A stretch of 64,000 nucleotides of DNA from Streptomyces actuosus (GTDB taxonomy: Bacteria; Actinomycetota; Actinomycetes; Streptomycetales; Streptomycetaceae). The stretch covers positions 186,001 through 250,000 of the forward strand of contig NZ_JAFFZS010000008.1 of assembly GCF_016921115.1 (NCBI RefSeq). The letters run 5' to 3'. The position numbers and the translations under genes were made by a program. Under the pieces are notes generated by a model that was given only the letters and a program-made list of their open reading frames with translations, was not told the origin of the DNA and ran no database searches. Shown here one piece after another: positions 1 through 8,401 of the stretch (positions are counted from its first letter, which is position 1; each line of letters starts with the position of its first letter).

Positions 1-822
1 GTCCAGCAGGGCGGCGACCGCGCGCAGCAGCACGTCGGGAGCCTTCAGCGGCTGGATGCGTCCGGCGAACAGCGGGATCAGGGCGTCCTGCGGCAGGCCC
101 AGGCGAGCGCGCGCGGCGGCGCGGCCGTCGGCCGGGCGGAAGCGGCCGAGGTTGACGCCCGGGTGCACGACGGCGACCTTGGCGGGGTCGGCGGCGTAGT
201 GCCGTACCAGTTCCTCGGACTCCTCGGCCGTGTTGGCGATCAGCCGGTCCGCCGCGGCGACGATCTGGGTCTCGCCGATGACGCGGGCGGCGGGCTCGGG
301 GGTGTCACCGTCGGCCAGATTGGCGTTCTTGACCTTGGCCATGGTGTGCATGGCGTGCACGAGCGGGACGCCCCAACGCTGGGCGGCGAGCCAGCCGACG
401 TGCCCGGAGAGCCAGTAGTGCGAGTGGACGAGGTCGTAGTGGCCGGGGCGCTGGCCGGCCCAGGCCTGCATCACGCCGTGGGTGAAGGCGCACAGCTGGG
501 CGGGCAGGTCCTCCTTGGCCAGGCCCTCGTAGGGGCCGGCGTCGACGTGGCGGACGAGGACGCCGGGGGACAGTTCGACGACCGGCGGCAGGGCTGCCGT
601 GGTCGCGCGGGTGAAGACCTCGACCTCGATGTTGATCGCGGCGAGGCGCTGCGCGAGCTCGACGATGTATACGTTCATGCCGCCGGCGTCGCCGGTCCCG
701 GGCTGGTGCAGTGGGGAGGTGTGCACCGAGAGCATGGCGACACGGCGCGGGCGGCGGTGCAGCCGGAGCCGTGAAGGGGTTGCCGTAGAGCGACGCCCGA
801 GCCTGCTGACGTAGTGGCTCAC
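1..822 (-). CDS. mshA: D-inositol-3-phosphate glycosyltransferase MshA (N-terminal part, runs off the window)
   Basis: This GT4 glycosyltransferase makes the first committed step of mycothiol synthesis, joining GlcNAc from UDP-GlcNAc to inositol-3-phosphate. The 274 visible residues include the N-terminal nucleotide-sugar fold with [11 protein letters not shown] and GDAGGMNVY (acceptor loop), HSHYWLSG, and the second-domain start [15 protein letters not shown]. The C-terminal third, with the E-x7-E donor site, lies beyond base 1. I chose the GTG at 820-822, which begins [11 protein letters not shown] as in Streptomyces MshA proteins known to me. A sigma-R-type promoter lies 63 bases upstream. 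mshD, the last step of the pathway, is about 39 kb away in this window. Confidence 0.93.
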   Translation of the reverse strand, partial: MSHYVSRLGRRSTATPSRLRLHRRPRRVAMLSVHTSPLHQPGTGDAGGMNVYIVELAQRLAAINIEVEVFTRATTAALPPVVELSPGVLVRHVDAGPYEGLAKEDLPAQLCAFTHGVMQAWAGQRPGHYDLVHSHYWLSGHVGWLAAQRWGVPLVHAMHTMAKVKNANLADGDTPEPAARVIGETQIVAAADRLIANTAEESEELVRHYAADPAKVAVVHPGVNLGRFRPADGRAAARARLGLPQDALIPLFAGRIQPLKAPDVLLRAVAALLD

Positions 823-884
823 GTGGCGGTCCTCCTTACTGCGGGCATGCCGGTCGGAGGGTGTGCGGCACCCTCCTGGGCGGC

Positions 885-911
885 AACAGCGGAGGGAGTC
901 ATTCCCATTCC
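885..911 (-). promoter_or_regulatory. Probable sigma-R promoter of mshA
   Basis: On the minus strand there is GGAAT (911-907), a 19-base spacer and GTT (887-885). This fits the thiol-stress sigma-R consensus GGAAT-N18/19-GTT. It points at mshA, leaving a leader of roughly 55 bases. mshA is a known sigma-R target in S. coelicolor, which supports the call. A second GGAAT overlaps at 905-901 but its spacing is wrong. The rest of 823-1239 holds no other feature I can support. Confidence 0.7.
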
Positions 912-1239
912 GGGCAACGGGATTTTTGCCGAGGCGTTACCGAATATCGGTCAACCGTTCGATCGCGGGATGCGTCTCCTGGAGCTCCCCGCCCCGGGCG
1001 CCCCCGCGGGGCGCGACACCGGGACCGCACGCCGAGAAGCCGCGCCGGGACCGCACCTCGACGGCCGGACCTCCACGGCGGCACCCCCGCACCACCACCT
1101 CCACGACCTCGCCGCCGCGGCCACACCCCGTGGCCCCCGCGGCCCGGCCTCCGCGACCGCGCCCCGAAGGGCCGCGCCTCCAGGGCCGCGCTTCCGGAGG
1201 AGGCAGGACCCCCACCCAGGGCCGCATACCCTCGTACCC

Positions 1240-2058
1240 ATGACATCCCGCACCGCCTCCCGCCCCGTGGGCACGGTCACGCGCGGGACGACCAATCCCA
1301 ACCGGCTGCGCCGCATGGACCGCTGGATCGCGGCGGCGCACGGCGCCGAGTTGCGCCGTGCGGACGACCCCGTGGCCGTCGACCTGGGGTACGGGGCCGC
1401 GCCCTGGACCGCTGTGGAACTGCTCGGACGGCTGCGGACCGCGGCGCCACGCGCCCGCGTGGTCGGCATCGAGATCGAGCCGGCGCGGGTCGCGGCGGCC
1501 CGACCCTACGAGCGCGAGGGTCTGGTCTTCCGGCACGGCGGCTTCGAGGTGCCGGTAACCGGGCGCCCGGCGCTGATCCGCGCGGCGAACGTCCTGCGGC
1601 AGTACGACGAGGAGGCGGTCGCCGCGGTCTGGCAGCGGCTGTGCAGCCGCCTGGCCCCGGCCGGGGACGGCTCCCGCGGCGGACTGCTGGTGGAGGGGAC
1701 CTGCGACGAGATCGGGCGGCGGCACGTGTGGGTGGCGCTCGGCCCCGAGGGACCCCGCACGGTCACCTTCGCCACCCGCCTCGGCTCGCTGGAACGCCCC
1801 TCCGACCTCGCCGAACGGCTGCCGAAGGCGCTGATCCACCGCAATGTCCCCGGCGAGTCCGTCCACGCCTTCCTGCGCGACTTCGACCGCGCCTGGGCGG
1901 CCGCGGCCCCCTACGCCTCCTACGGCGCCCGGCAGCGGTGGATCCGGACGGTGCGGGACCTGAGCGCCGACTGGCCGGTGACCGACGGGCCGGCGCGGTG
2001 GCGTCAGGGCGAAGTGACGGTGGACTGGACGGCGCTGGCACCGTCGGCCCGCCCCTGA
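1240..2058 (+). CDS. Class I SAM-dependent methyltransferase-like protein
   Basis: A 272-residue cytoplasmic protein with a Rossmann-type SAM-binding core: VAVDLGYG (motif I variant, around residues 46-53), then VVGIEIEPARVAAA (motif II with acidic residue). Next come an IRAANVLRQYDEE segment, typical of uncharacterised actinobacterial methyltransferases, and a GGLLVEGTCDE strand. The ATG at 1240 is chosen because the protein similarity begins there; upstream reading frame is low-complexity. The substrate is unknown. It lies beside mshA, divergently transcribed, a linkage I recall in other Streptomyces but which proves no functional tie. Confidence 0.75.
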   Translation: MTSRTASRPVGTVTRGTTNPNRLRRMDRWIAAAHGAELRRADDPVAVDLGYGAAPWTAVELLGRLRTAAPRARVVGIEIEPARVAAARPYEREGLVFRHGGFEVPVTGRPALIRAANVLRQYDEEAVAAVWQRLCSRLAPAGDGSRGGLLVEGTCDEIGRRHVWVALGPEGPRTVTFATRLGSLERPSDLAERLPKALIHRNVPGESVHAFLRDFDRAWAAAAPYASYGARQRWIRTVRDLSADWPVTDGPARWRQGEVTVDWTALAPSARP

Positions 2059-2406
2059 CGCTCCGCGAGCCTCTCCGCCCTCGCCGCTGCGAGCGACGCG
2101 CCCGCCGTCCGCGCCGGAGACCCCGAGACGCCGCACCCTCGCCCCGAGTCGGCCACCCCCACTCCCCCGCCCCACGATCCACGGTCCGACCCCCGGCCCG
2201 GACATCACGACGTCCGCCCTGACCTGCGGGGAACGATCTTCGGGCGTGGTACGTCACAGGGGCGGGGAGACCGCCGGGCCGCGCCGCCCGGGAAGCAGGC
2301 GCCACGCCTGCCACCGGAGCACGGCCTCTGTCGCTTTCGGCGCGGACATGGCACGATCCCCCAGGCACCGCATGTTACTGACGGTTAATCAGTTTGGGGG
2401 AGACGT
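2059..2406. other. Intergenic region, 348 bases
   Basis: No gene is supported here. The sequence is C-rich near the methyltransferase stop. Just before the next gene lies the less GC-rich stretch GTTACTGACGGTTAATCAG (about 2373-2391), likely promoter or operator DNA for the NlpC/P60 gene. It is followed by the ribosome-binding site GGGGGAG. I looked for a c-di-AMP (ydaO) riboswitch, which precedes some Streptomyces cell-wall hydrolase genes, and could not recognise one. Confidence 0.4.
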
Positions 2407-3495
2407 ATGGGCACGGCCGGCAAGCGCGGCCTGATCGCGGCGGGCATCACCGTGGTCTGCGCGGTCACCGTACTGGCGGCGCCGGGCGCGGCGTTCGCCG
2501 CCCCTTCCCCCGTACCGACGCCCTCGGCCACCCCCTCGTCCTCGCCCGCTCCGCCGCCCGGCAGAGACCTGGAGGCCGTGCGCAAGAAGCTCGACGCGCT
2601 CTACCACGACGCGGCCCTGGCCACCGACGCCTACAACGCGGCCGAGGAGAAGGCGAAGCGGCAGTCGGCGCAGATCGTCGACCTGGCCCGGAAGATCGTG
2701 GCGGGGCAGGAGCGCCTGGACCGGCTGAAGGACCGCGTCGGCGCGGCAGCCCGGCAGCAGTACCGCAGCGGCGGCCTGCCGCCCGGGGCGCAGTTGGTGC
2801 TCAGCGACGACCCGCAGCACTTCCTCGACGGCGCGGGCCGTGTCATACAGGGCCAGCGCGCGACCAAGGCGCTGATCGAGGAAACGACGCGCACCCAGCA
2901 GGACTTGAAGCAGTACGCCGCGGACGCCTCCGCCCAGTGGCGGAAGCTGGAGGAGAACCGCAAGGCCAAGGACGCCGCCCGGGACAAGATCAAGAAGCAG
3001 ATCGCCGAGGCGGAGAAGCTCGAATCCCAGCTGGAGCAGCAGGAGAAGGAGCGCCTCGCCGAGTTGGAGCGGCAGGCCGCGCTGAAGGCGCAGACGGCGT
3101 GGCTGGACACGGGCGTACTGAAGGACGTCCAGGACAAGGGGTCCGAAAAGGGCACGAAGGCCGTGCAGTACGCCACCGCACAGATGGGCAAGCCGTACGA
3201 ATGGGGCGCCGAGGGCCCGAAGACGTACGACTGCTCGGGGCTGACGTCGCAGGCCTGGGCGCACGCCGGGCATCCCATCCCGCGCACCTCGCAGGAACAG
3301 TGGAAGCAGCTGAAGCACGTCGACGTCGCGGACATGCGCCCCGGGGACCTGGTCATCTACTTCGACGACGCCAGCCATGTGGGCCTGTACATCGGCGACG
3401 GAACGATCGTGCACGCCCCGCGCCCCGGGCGGACGGTGACGGTCACGGGGGCGGGCTCGATGCCGATCCTGGGCGTCGTCCGGCCGGACGCGTGA
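2407..3495 (+). CDS. Secreted NlpC/P60 peptidoglycan endopeptidase with coiled-coil N-terminus
   Basis: A 362-residue exported hydrolase expected to cleave the D-Glu/mDAP bond in peptidoglycan stem peptides. It begins with a signal peptide (GKRGLIAAGITVVCAVTVLAAPGAAFA). A Pro/Ser linker follows, then a long charged helical region (about residues 55-235, Glu/Lys/Gln rich, coiled coil). The C-terminal NlpC/P60 domain has the catalytic Cys in YDCSGLTSQ, His in HVGLYIGDG and the third residue His in IVHAPRPG. ATG at 2407 is preceded by GGGGGAG. This RipA-like layout is typical of Streptomyces growth and sporulation hydrolases. A short repeat starts on its stop codon. Confidence 0.9.
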   Translation: MGTAGKRGLIAAGITVVCAVTVLAAPGAAFAAPSPVPTPSATPSSSPAPPPGRDLEAVRKKLDALYHDAALATDAYNAAEEKAKRQSAQIVDLARKIVAGQERLDRLKDRVGAAARQQYRSGGLPPGAQLVLSDDPQHFLDGAGRVIQGQRATKALIEETTRTQQDLKQYAADASAQWRKLEENRKAKDAARDKIKKQIAEAEKLESQLEQQEKERLAELERQAALKAQTAWLDTGVLKDVQDKGSEKGTKAVQYATAQMGKPYEWGAEGPKTYDCSGLTSQAWAHAGHPIPRTSQEQWKQLKHVDVADMRPGDLVIYFDDASHVGLYIGDGTIVHAPRPGRTVTVTGAGSMPILGVVRPDA

Positions 3496-3606
3496 CGGGC
3501 GGCACACCCCAACCGCACGTCCCTGGTCGGCGGCACAGCGGGGCAGTCCGCCCGTGACCGGCGGCACACCCCAACACCCCGCCCGTGACCGGCGGCACTC
3601 CCCAAC
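3492..3606. repeat. Three imperfect copies of a 22-base direct repeat downstream of the NlpC/P60 gene
   Basis: Copies at 3492-3513, 3554-3575 and 3585-3606 share the core GTGAC(C/G)GGCGGCAC followed by (A/T)CCCCAAC. A weaker partial copy lies near 3527, and the start of another (CCCGTGATCGG) near 3614. The first copy overlaps the TGA of the upstream gene. The rest of 3496-3870 is non-coding and contains the promoter region of the next gene. Function is unknown. Confidence 0.6.
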
Positions 3607-3870
3607 GGCCCGCCCGTGATCGGGGCCACGTGACCCACTGCACGTCGATCGTCCGTCGGACCCGGCAGGGGCGTGACCTTCGTCATCCCGGTACCGGCGG
3701 CGACCCGTCCAACTGCGGTAGCAAATGCGGCATATGACAGGGGCCGGCCTGTCGGTGGGGTGGCTCACGCCATTCCTTTAGGGCGCCGCCACCCGCTAAG
3801 GTCCCCGTCGGTGAACCGAGGTCCCTCGGCTCCGCCGTGCCCTCGGGGGGAGGGAAGGAAACCGACGACA

Positions 3871-5178
3871 ATGCCCGTACCCATACCGCGGCCCAGGGCG
3901 ATCCCGGCCGTGGAGAGTGGTCAGGCGCAGGTCGCCCACCTGGGCGGCCCTTCCAAGGAAGAGACCCCGCGCAAGGAAGCCAAGGTCGACAACAACGCCG
4001 CCGCCACCAACCTGACACTGCTGCTGATCGAGGACGATCCCGGCGGCTCCCCGATCGTGCCCGACCTGCTGGACACGACGGGCAAGCCGATCCGTGTCCG
4101 CACCGCCCGCAACCTCGTCGAGGCCGAGCGTCTGCTCACCGACGACGTCCACTGCATCCTGCTGGACCTCGCGCTGGCCGCGCCCGGCAGGGCGGAGGGC
4201 GGCGAGGACGAGCTGGCCGTGCTGCGGCACGTGCTGGAGCTCGCACCCCGGCACGCCGTCCTCGCGCTGACCGCCTCGGGCGATGCCGAGCGCGGCGCCG
4301 AGGCCGTACGCGTCGGCGCCCAGGACTACCTGTTCCGGGACGAGCTGGACGGCTGGCTGCTGAGCCGTGCCATCCGCTACGCCGTCGAGCGGAAACGTTC
4401 CGACACGGCCGAGCGGAAGCTGGCCGAGGGCCGGCTGCGCGCGCAGGAGAACCGTCGCCTGGAGCGGGGCCTGCTGCCCACGCCCCTGCTGGACGGCTCC
4501 TCGCTGCGGTTCGCCGCCCGCTACCGCCCCGGACGCTCGCGCGCCCTGCTGGGCGGTGACTTCTACGACACCGTCCGCACCCCCGACGGCACGGTGCACG
4601 CCATGATCGGCGACGTCTGCGGGCACGGCCCGGACGAGGCCGCCCTCGGCGTGGAACTGCGGATCGCCTGGCGCGCGCTGACGCTCGCCGGGCTGTGCGG
4701 CGACGAACTGCTGAACACCCTCCAGCAGGTGCTGGAGCACGAACGCGGCGACGACGAGATCTTCGCGACCCTGTGCACGGTGGACATCGCGCCGGACGGC
4801 CGCCGCGCCGGCCTGTGCCTGGCGGGTCACCCCTCCCCGCTGATCGCGCGCCCCGGACGCCGCCCGCGCCTGCTGCCGTACGACAACAACGGCCCCGCCC
4901 TCGGCCTGCTGCCGGGCGCCCGGTGGCCGCGGATGCAGGTGGAGCTCGGTGCCGAGTGGAGCCTGATGCTCTACACCGACGGCCTCATCGAGGGCCGGGT
5001 CGGGGAGGGCCGGGAGCGGCTGGGCCAGGAGGGCATGGTCGACATGGTCGGCCGGCAGCTGGCCCAGGGGCTGCGCGGTGAGGAACTGCTGCAGGCCGCG
5101 GTCAACGAGGTCCGCGAGCTGAACGGCGGCGAGCTGACGGACGACGTGGCCGTGGTCCTGCTGGACCGCGTGGCGTGA
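3871..5178 (+). CDS. Response regulator with PP2C-type (RsbU-like) Ser/Thr phosphatase output
   Basis: A 435-residue fusion. Residues about 48-170 form a receiver domain: acidic pocket in LLLIEDDPG, phospho-acceptor Asp in CILLDLALA, Thr/Ser in LALTASGD, and a K-like position replaced in YLFRDEL. A helical linker follows. Residues about 200-435 form a PPM/SpoIIE phosphatase domain with metal-site motifs GGDFYDT, IGDVCGHGPDEAA and ELTDDVAVVLL. Such proteins usually dephosphorylate anti-anti-sigma factors in partner-switching cascades. No cognate kinase or anti-sigma gene is adjacent. ATG at 3871 follows GGAGGGAAGG. Confidence 0.88.
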   Translation: MPVPIPRPRAIPAVESGQAQVAHLGGPSKEETPRKEAKVDNNAAATNLTLLLIEDDPGGSPIVPDLLDTTGKPIRVRTARNLVEAERLLTDDVHCILLDLALAAPGRAEGGEDELAVLRHVLELAPRHAVLALTASGDAERGAEAVRVGAQDYLFRDELDGWLLSRAIRYAVERKRSDTAERKLAEGRLRAQENRRLERGLLPTPLLDGSSLRFAARYRPGRSRALLGGDFYDTVRTPDGTVHAMIGDVCGHGPDEAALGVELRIAWRALTLAGLCGDELLNTLQQVLEHERGDDEIFATLCTVDIAPDGRRAGLCLAGHPSPLIARPGRRPRLLPYDNNGPALGLLPGARWPRMQVELGAEWSLMLYTDGLIEGRVGEGRERLGQEGMVDMVGRQLAQGLRGEELLQAAVNEVRELNGGELTDDVAVVLLDRVA

Positions 5179-5223
5179 CGCGGCGCTCCGGGCCCGCTCG
5201 GGCCCGGCGGGCGGCGCCGGGGG

Positions 5224-5574
5224 TCAGCGACCGCCGTTCCACGGGCCGTACGGCCCGTCGCTGCTGGAGCCGCGGCGACCCCAGCCCGTGCCGCCGGACA
5301 TGCCGCGCAGGGCGGGCCGCACGTCGACCATGTACACGATCGTCGCGATGAGGCCGATGATCAGCAGGAACCACATGCTGGCGAGCGTCACGTTCATGAC
5401 GTTCACCAGGAAGGACAGGCCGAGGACGACCAGCCAGAACGGCTTGGTCCGCTTGTCCGCCGCCCGGTAGGCGTCCTCCCGGCGGATGGCGGCGTCGATC
5501 AGCGCGAACCCGCTGAACACGACCAGCGCCAAGCTCAGCAGGAACATCACCCAGCTGAAACCTGCGATCAGCAT
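5224..5574 (-). CDS. DUF2516 family membrane protein
   Basis: A 116-residue protein with three hydrophobic segments (about residues 4-26, 46-65 and 66-85) and a Gly/Ser/Arg-rich, cytoplasmic-looking tail. The order of segments and the ADKRTKPFW connector match the actinobacterial DUF2516 family. Function is unknown. It sits downstream of the HbhA-like gene in the same direction with about 100 bases between. Confidence 0.82.
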   Translation of the reverse strand: MLIAGFSWVMFLLSLALVVFSGFALIDAAIRREDAYRAADKRTKPFWLVVLGLSFLVNVMNVTLASMWFLLIIGLIATIVYMVDVRPALRGMSGGTGWGRRGSSSDGPYGPWNGGR

Positions 5575-5678
5575 TGCCGTCCACCGCCCGTTCTCGAGTC
5601 TGCTCTGCCGCCACCGTACCCATTCAACGGGCCGGGCACCCGTGAAGTGCCCGGCCCGCGCGTGGTCCCGCTTCTCCC

Positions 5679-6314
5679 CTACTGGGCGGGCGGGGTGGTC
5701 TTCTTGGCGGTGGTCTTGCGCGCCGCGGGCTTCTTGGCGGGGGCGGTCTTCCTGGCCGGGGACGGCTCGGCCTCGGCGGCGGCCGGCTTCGGCTCCTCCT
5801 TCGCCTCGGCCGGCTCGGACTTCGGCTCGACGGCGATCGCCAGCTCCTCGACCTCCTCGGCGACGTCCTCGATGCCCTCGGCCGCCTGGCCGCGCCAGGT
5901 CCGCACGGTCTCCTCGCCGTGCTCGGCGACCTTCTCGTAGGTCTCGCGAGCCTTCACGGCGTACTCGGCGGCGACGCCGACGCCGCGCAGGGCGAGGTCC
6001 TGGGCGGTCTCGCCGAACTTCTTCAGGTCGGAGTCGAGGGAGCCGATGAACTCCGTGACCCTGGTCTGGAACGTCTCCTGCGTCTCCCGGACGCGGGCAC
6101 CGGCCTCCTTCGCGCGGGCGGTGGCCTTCTCCTGGACCGCCTTGGGGTCGGTGCCGCGGACCGCCTCGAAACGGGCCGGGGCCTCGGAGCGCAGCTGCTC
6201 GACCAGGGCCGGCACCTTCTTGGCCTGCTGGTACGCAAGGTCGGCGGTGCCGGCGGCGAAGTAGAGCGGAGTCGGGTCGCTGAAGGTCTTGCGCAGGTCG
6301 TCGGTGATGGCCAT
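5679..6314 (-). CDS. HbhA-like Lys/Ala/Pro-tailed helical protein
   Basis: A 211-residue protein. The N-terminal half is amphipathic helix (ITDDLRKTFSDPTPLYFAAGTADLA, a conserved actinobacterial opening, then coiled-coil repeats). The C-terminus is a low-complexity tail of Lys, Ala and Pro (PAKKPAARKTTAKK). This is the arrangement of mycobacterial heparin-binding haemagglutinin HbhA. In non-pathogens the tail more likely binds polyanions such as DNA or cell-surface polymers, which is inference. It lies 78 bases downstream of the XRE regulator and is probably co-transcribed with it. Confidence 0.8.
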   Translation of the reverse strand: MAITDDLRKTFSDPTPLYFAAGTADLAYQQAKKVPALVEQLRSEAPARFEAVRGTDPKAVQEKATARAKEAGARVRETQETFQTRVTEFIGSLDSDLKKFGETAQDLALRGVGVAAEYAVKARETYEKVAEHGEETVRTWRGQAAEGIEDVAEEVEELAIAVEPKSEPAEAKEEPKPAAAEAEPSPARKTAPAKKPAARKTTAKKTTPPAQ

Positions 6315-6392
6315 GGTGATGGTCCTCCCGGATTCTCTTCGGATGAGGGTTGTGGTGATCCGCAGCCGGCGGCCGGTCTTTCCCTGGTCCGG

Positions 6393-6842
6393 TCAGCCGG
6401 CCGTCTGCTGCGGATCGGCGTCTGTTCCGCCGACCGTGCGGGGGTCGTCTGCGGCGGCCTCGCCCGACGCGCCGTCGTCTCCGTCCGCTGCCGTGAAGCC
6501 GTTCTCCTTGCGGAACGACTCGTAGATCTGCAGCAGCACCTGCTTCTGCCGCTCGTTGAGCGAGGGATCGGCGAGGATGACCGCACGGGTCTCGATCTCC
6601 CCCCGGTCCCGCTCGGCGTCGAGGATGCCGGCGCGCACGTACAGCGTCTCGGCGGAGATCCGCAGCGCCTTGGCGACCTGCTGGAGCACCTCCGCGCTGG
6701 GCTTGCGCAGCCCGCGCTCGATCTGACTCAGGTACGGATTGGACACGCCGGCCGCATCGGCGAGCTGCCTGAGCGACAGCTGCGCACTGCGCCTCTGCTC
6801 CCGCAGGTACTCACCGAGACTGCCGACGTTGAGCGATGCCAT
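6393..6842 (-). CDS. XRE-family helix-turn-helix regulator
   Basis: A 149-residue cytoplasmic DNA-binding protein. The N-terminal HTH is clear (SLRQLADAAGVSNPYLSQIERG, around residues 23-44, then RKPSAEVLQQVAKAL). A helical region with RQKQVLLQIYESFRKEN and an acidic Ala/Gly/Asp tail follow. A perfect 7-base inverted repeat (6873-6891) lies 31 bases upstream of its ATG and is the likely operator for self-control. Genes of this family commonly precede hbhA-like genes in Streptomyces. The regulated process is unknown. Confidence 0.88.
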   Translation of the reverse strand: MASLNVGSLGEYLREQRRSAQLSLRQLADAAGVSNPYLSQIERGLRKPSAEVLQQVAKALRISAETLYVRAGILDAERDRGEIETRAVILADPSLNERQKQVLLQIYESFRKENGFTAADGDDGASGEAAADDPRTVGGTDADPQQTAG

Positions 6843-6872
6843 ACCTCCACCTTGCCGGACCCCGCTAACTAT

Positions 6873-6891
6873 TGCAAGCACCTTGCTTGCA
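6873..6891. promoter_or_regulatory. Palindromic operator candidate upstream of the XRE regulator
   Basis: TGCAAGC-ACCTT-GCTTGCA: perfect 7-base arms around a 5-base spacer, in a locally AT-richer stretch. Placed 31 bases upstream of the XRE gene start, it is a likely self-regulatory site. Binding is inferred, not shown. Confidence 0.55.
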
Positions 6892-7118
6892 GCAGCGCGC
6901 GAATGTCGCACACTGCCCTGTACCCGCCTCTCTCCGGCCTCTCCCGCAGCAGCGGTCCCCGGTCGTTCTCCCAAGAACCGGACGGGGACCCGGAGGGGAG
7001 TGCCCACGGGTCGGCCGGCCCGGTACGGACAACGACCACTCCTGAGGCGCCCGCGCGGCAGGCCGGCCGAAGGGCGCGGCCGGGACCGGCTGTCAGTGCT
7101 GATCGCCATCATGGCGGC

Positions 7119-7460
7119 ATGGCCAACCCGAACCTGACCGCAGGCAGCATCTGGCGGCTCCACCACGGCGACCGCGAGATCGCCCGGCTGTCCGTGACCG
7201 GTACCGACATGCCCTGGACTCACGCCGTGGCGGAGACACTTCCCGGGTTCGAAGAGTTCCGCGCCCTCTTCGCCGAGCAGGAACGGGCCGTCGACGAGGA
7301 GGACTGGGAGCGGGCCGACGCCTGCTACACCCGGATCCGCAGTGCGCTCACCATGACGTTCCCCGACGGCAGCCCGGTCGCCGAGTTCATGCTGCACCTC
7401 CACGACGACGGCACCGCCGGCTGGCGCTGGCACAACGAGCCCTTCGACACGGTGGACTGA
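7119..7460 (+). CDS. Conserved hypothetical protein, 113 residues
   Basis: A small soluble acidic protein (many Glu/Asp and Trp: WTHAVAETLPGFEEF, DEEDWERADACYTRIR, WRWHNEPFDTVD). It has no signal peptide or membrane segment. Codon use has the strong third-position GC expected of a real gene. I do not recognise a domain; the composition suggests a small alpha/beta protein. ATG at 7119 is chosen as the first in-frame start near the similarity. The 218 bases after it (7461-7678) hold no gene I can support. Confidence 0.6.
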   Translation: MANPNLTAGSIWRLHHGDREIARLSVTGTDMPWTHAVAETLPGFEEFRALFAEQERAVDEEDWERADACYTRIRSALTMTFPDGSPVAEFMLHLHDDGTAGWRWHNEPFDTVD

Positions 7461-7678
7461 CGCGCCGGCTCAGCCTCCCCGGACGAGGGATCCGCCCGGT
7501 CCTCCTTCGAGCCGGACACCGACGGGTACGTGGCCCGCGCCCTTCGCCGGACGTCGGCAGGGGGAACAACGTGTCAGGTCCCGGTAGCCGGCTCGCTGCC
7601 TCCTCCTCGCATCCGGCGTCCCACCGCTCGCCGAGCGGCCCGGAGACCGGAGAAGCAGCAGTCGGGAGCCGGGCCGGC

Positions 7679-8401
7679 TCAGGCGTTCTCCTCCAGGAGG
7701 CCCGCGTAGGAGCGGACCACCAGGGTGGCGCCCGCCCCGCGCAGCCGCGTCTCCTTGTCCGCGTTGCGCCCGTACCCGATGAAACCCACGCCGGCCCGGC
7801 GCGCCGCGCCCACGTCCGCCGGGGAGTCGCCGATCATCACGGCGTCGCCGCGGCGCAGGCCCAGGCTGCGCAGGGCCCGGTTGACGACGTCGGGGTGGGG
7901 TTTCATCCGGTCGACGTCGCGGGTGCGTCCGTGGACGACGTCGAAGCAGCCCCGCAGCCCGTGCGCCTCCAGGAAGGCGGAGGCGGCCCGTGCGGAGTTG
8001 TTGGTCACCACGGCGAGCCGGACCCCCCGTGCGGCCAGCCGGCTGATCAGCCGGGCCGCGTCCGGGGTCGGCTCCGCGCGGCCGGCGGCCAGGATCTCGC
8101 CCTCGGTCACCCTGGCCTCCAGCGCGCCGACCAGGCCGTCGTCCCGGCCGAGCCGGCCGGTCCGCACCGCGCGGTGCACGGCCCGCAGGACGACGTGCGG
8201 GTCCTTGTCGTCCCGTTCGCCCTCGGTCAGCACGTTCCTGGCCCCGGCTCCGGCCACCAGCAGCCGGAGGGCGTCGGCGACCTCCCGGGAGGAGCCGCGG
8301 GGGAACAGCCGGCACAGCGGCCCGTCGAAGTCGAAGAGGACCCCCCGGGCCCCGGCGAGCAGCGTCCGGGCGTCCGTGGGGTCGAGGACGTCAACATCCA
8401 T
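7679..8401 (-). CDS. HAD-superfamily hydrolase (DevB-like paralogue 1)
   Basis: A 240-residue phosphatase-type protein with all four HAD motifs: I, LFDFDGPLC (nucleophile Asp); II, VVTNNSA; III, Lys in RMKPHP; IV, MIGDSPAD. The helical cap sits between motifs I and II. It is clearly related to the HAD gene at 11112-11852: both carry the unusual FDFDGP(L/I)CxLF motif and GRTRD before the motif III Lys. Its ATG (8399-8401) overlaps the stop of the upstream phosphotransferase gene by 11 bases, so the two are probably translationally coupled. The substrate is unknown; phosphoglycolate-phosphatase-like enzymes are the nearest fold match. Confidence 0.88.
   Translation of the reverse strand: MDVDVLDPTDARTLLAGARGVLFDFDGPLCRLFPRGSSREVADALRLLVAGAGARNVLTEGERDDKDPHVVLRAVHRAVRTGRLGRDDGLVGALEARVTEGEILAAGRAEPTPDAARLISRLAARGVRLAVVTNNSARAASAFLEAHGLRGCFDVVHGRTRDVDRMKPHPDVVNRALRSLGLRRGDAVMIGDSPADVGAARRAGVGFIGYGRNADKETRLRGAGATLVVRSYAGLLEENA

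Noticed and set aside
2239..2406. Possible c-di-AMP riboswitch before the NlpC/P60 gene
   Set aside because: I could not match the conserved ydaO core sequences or fold. A covariance-model scan would settle it.
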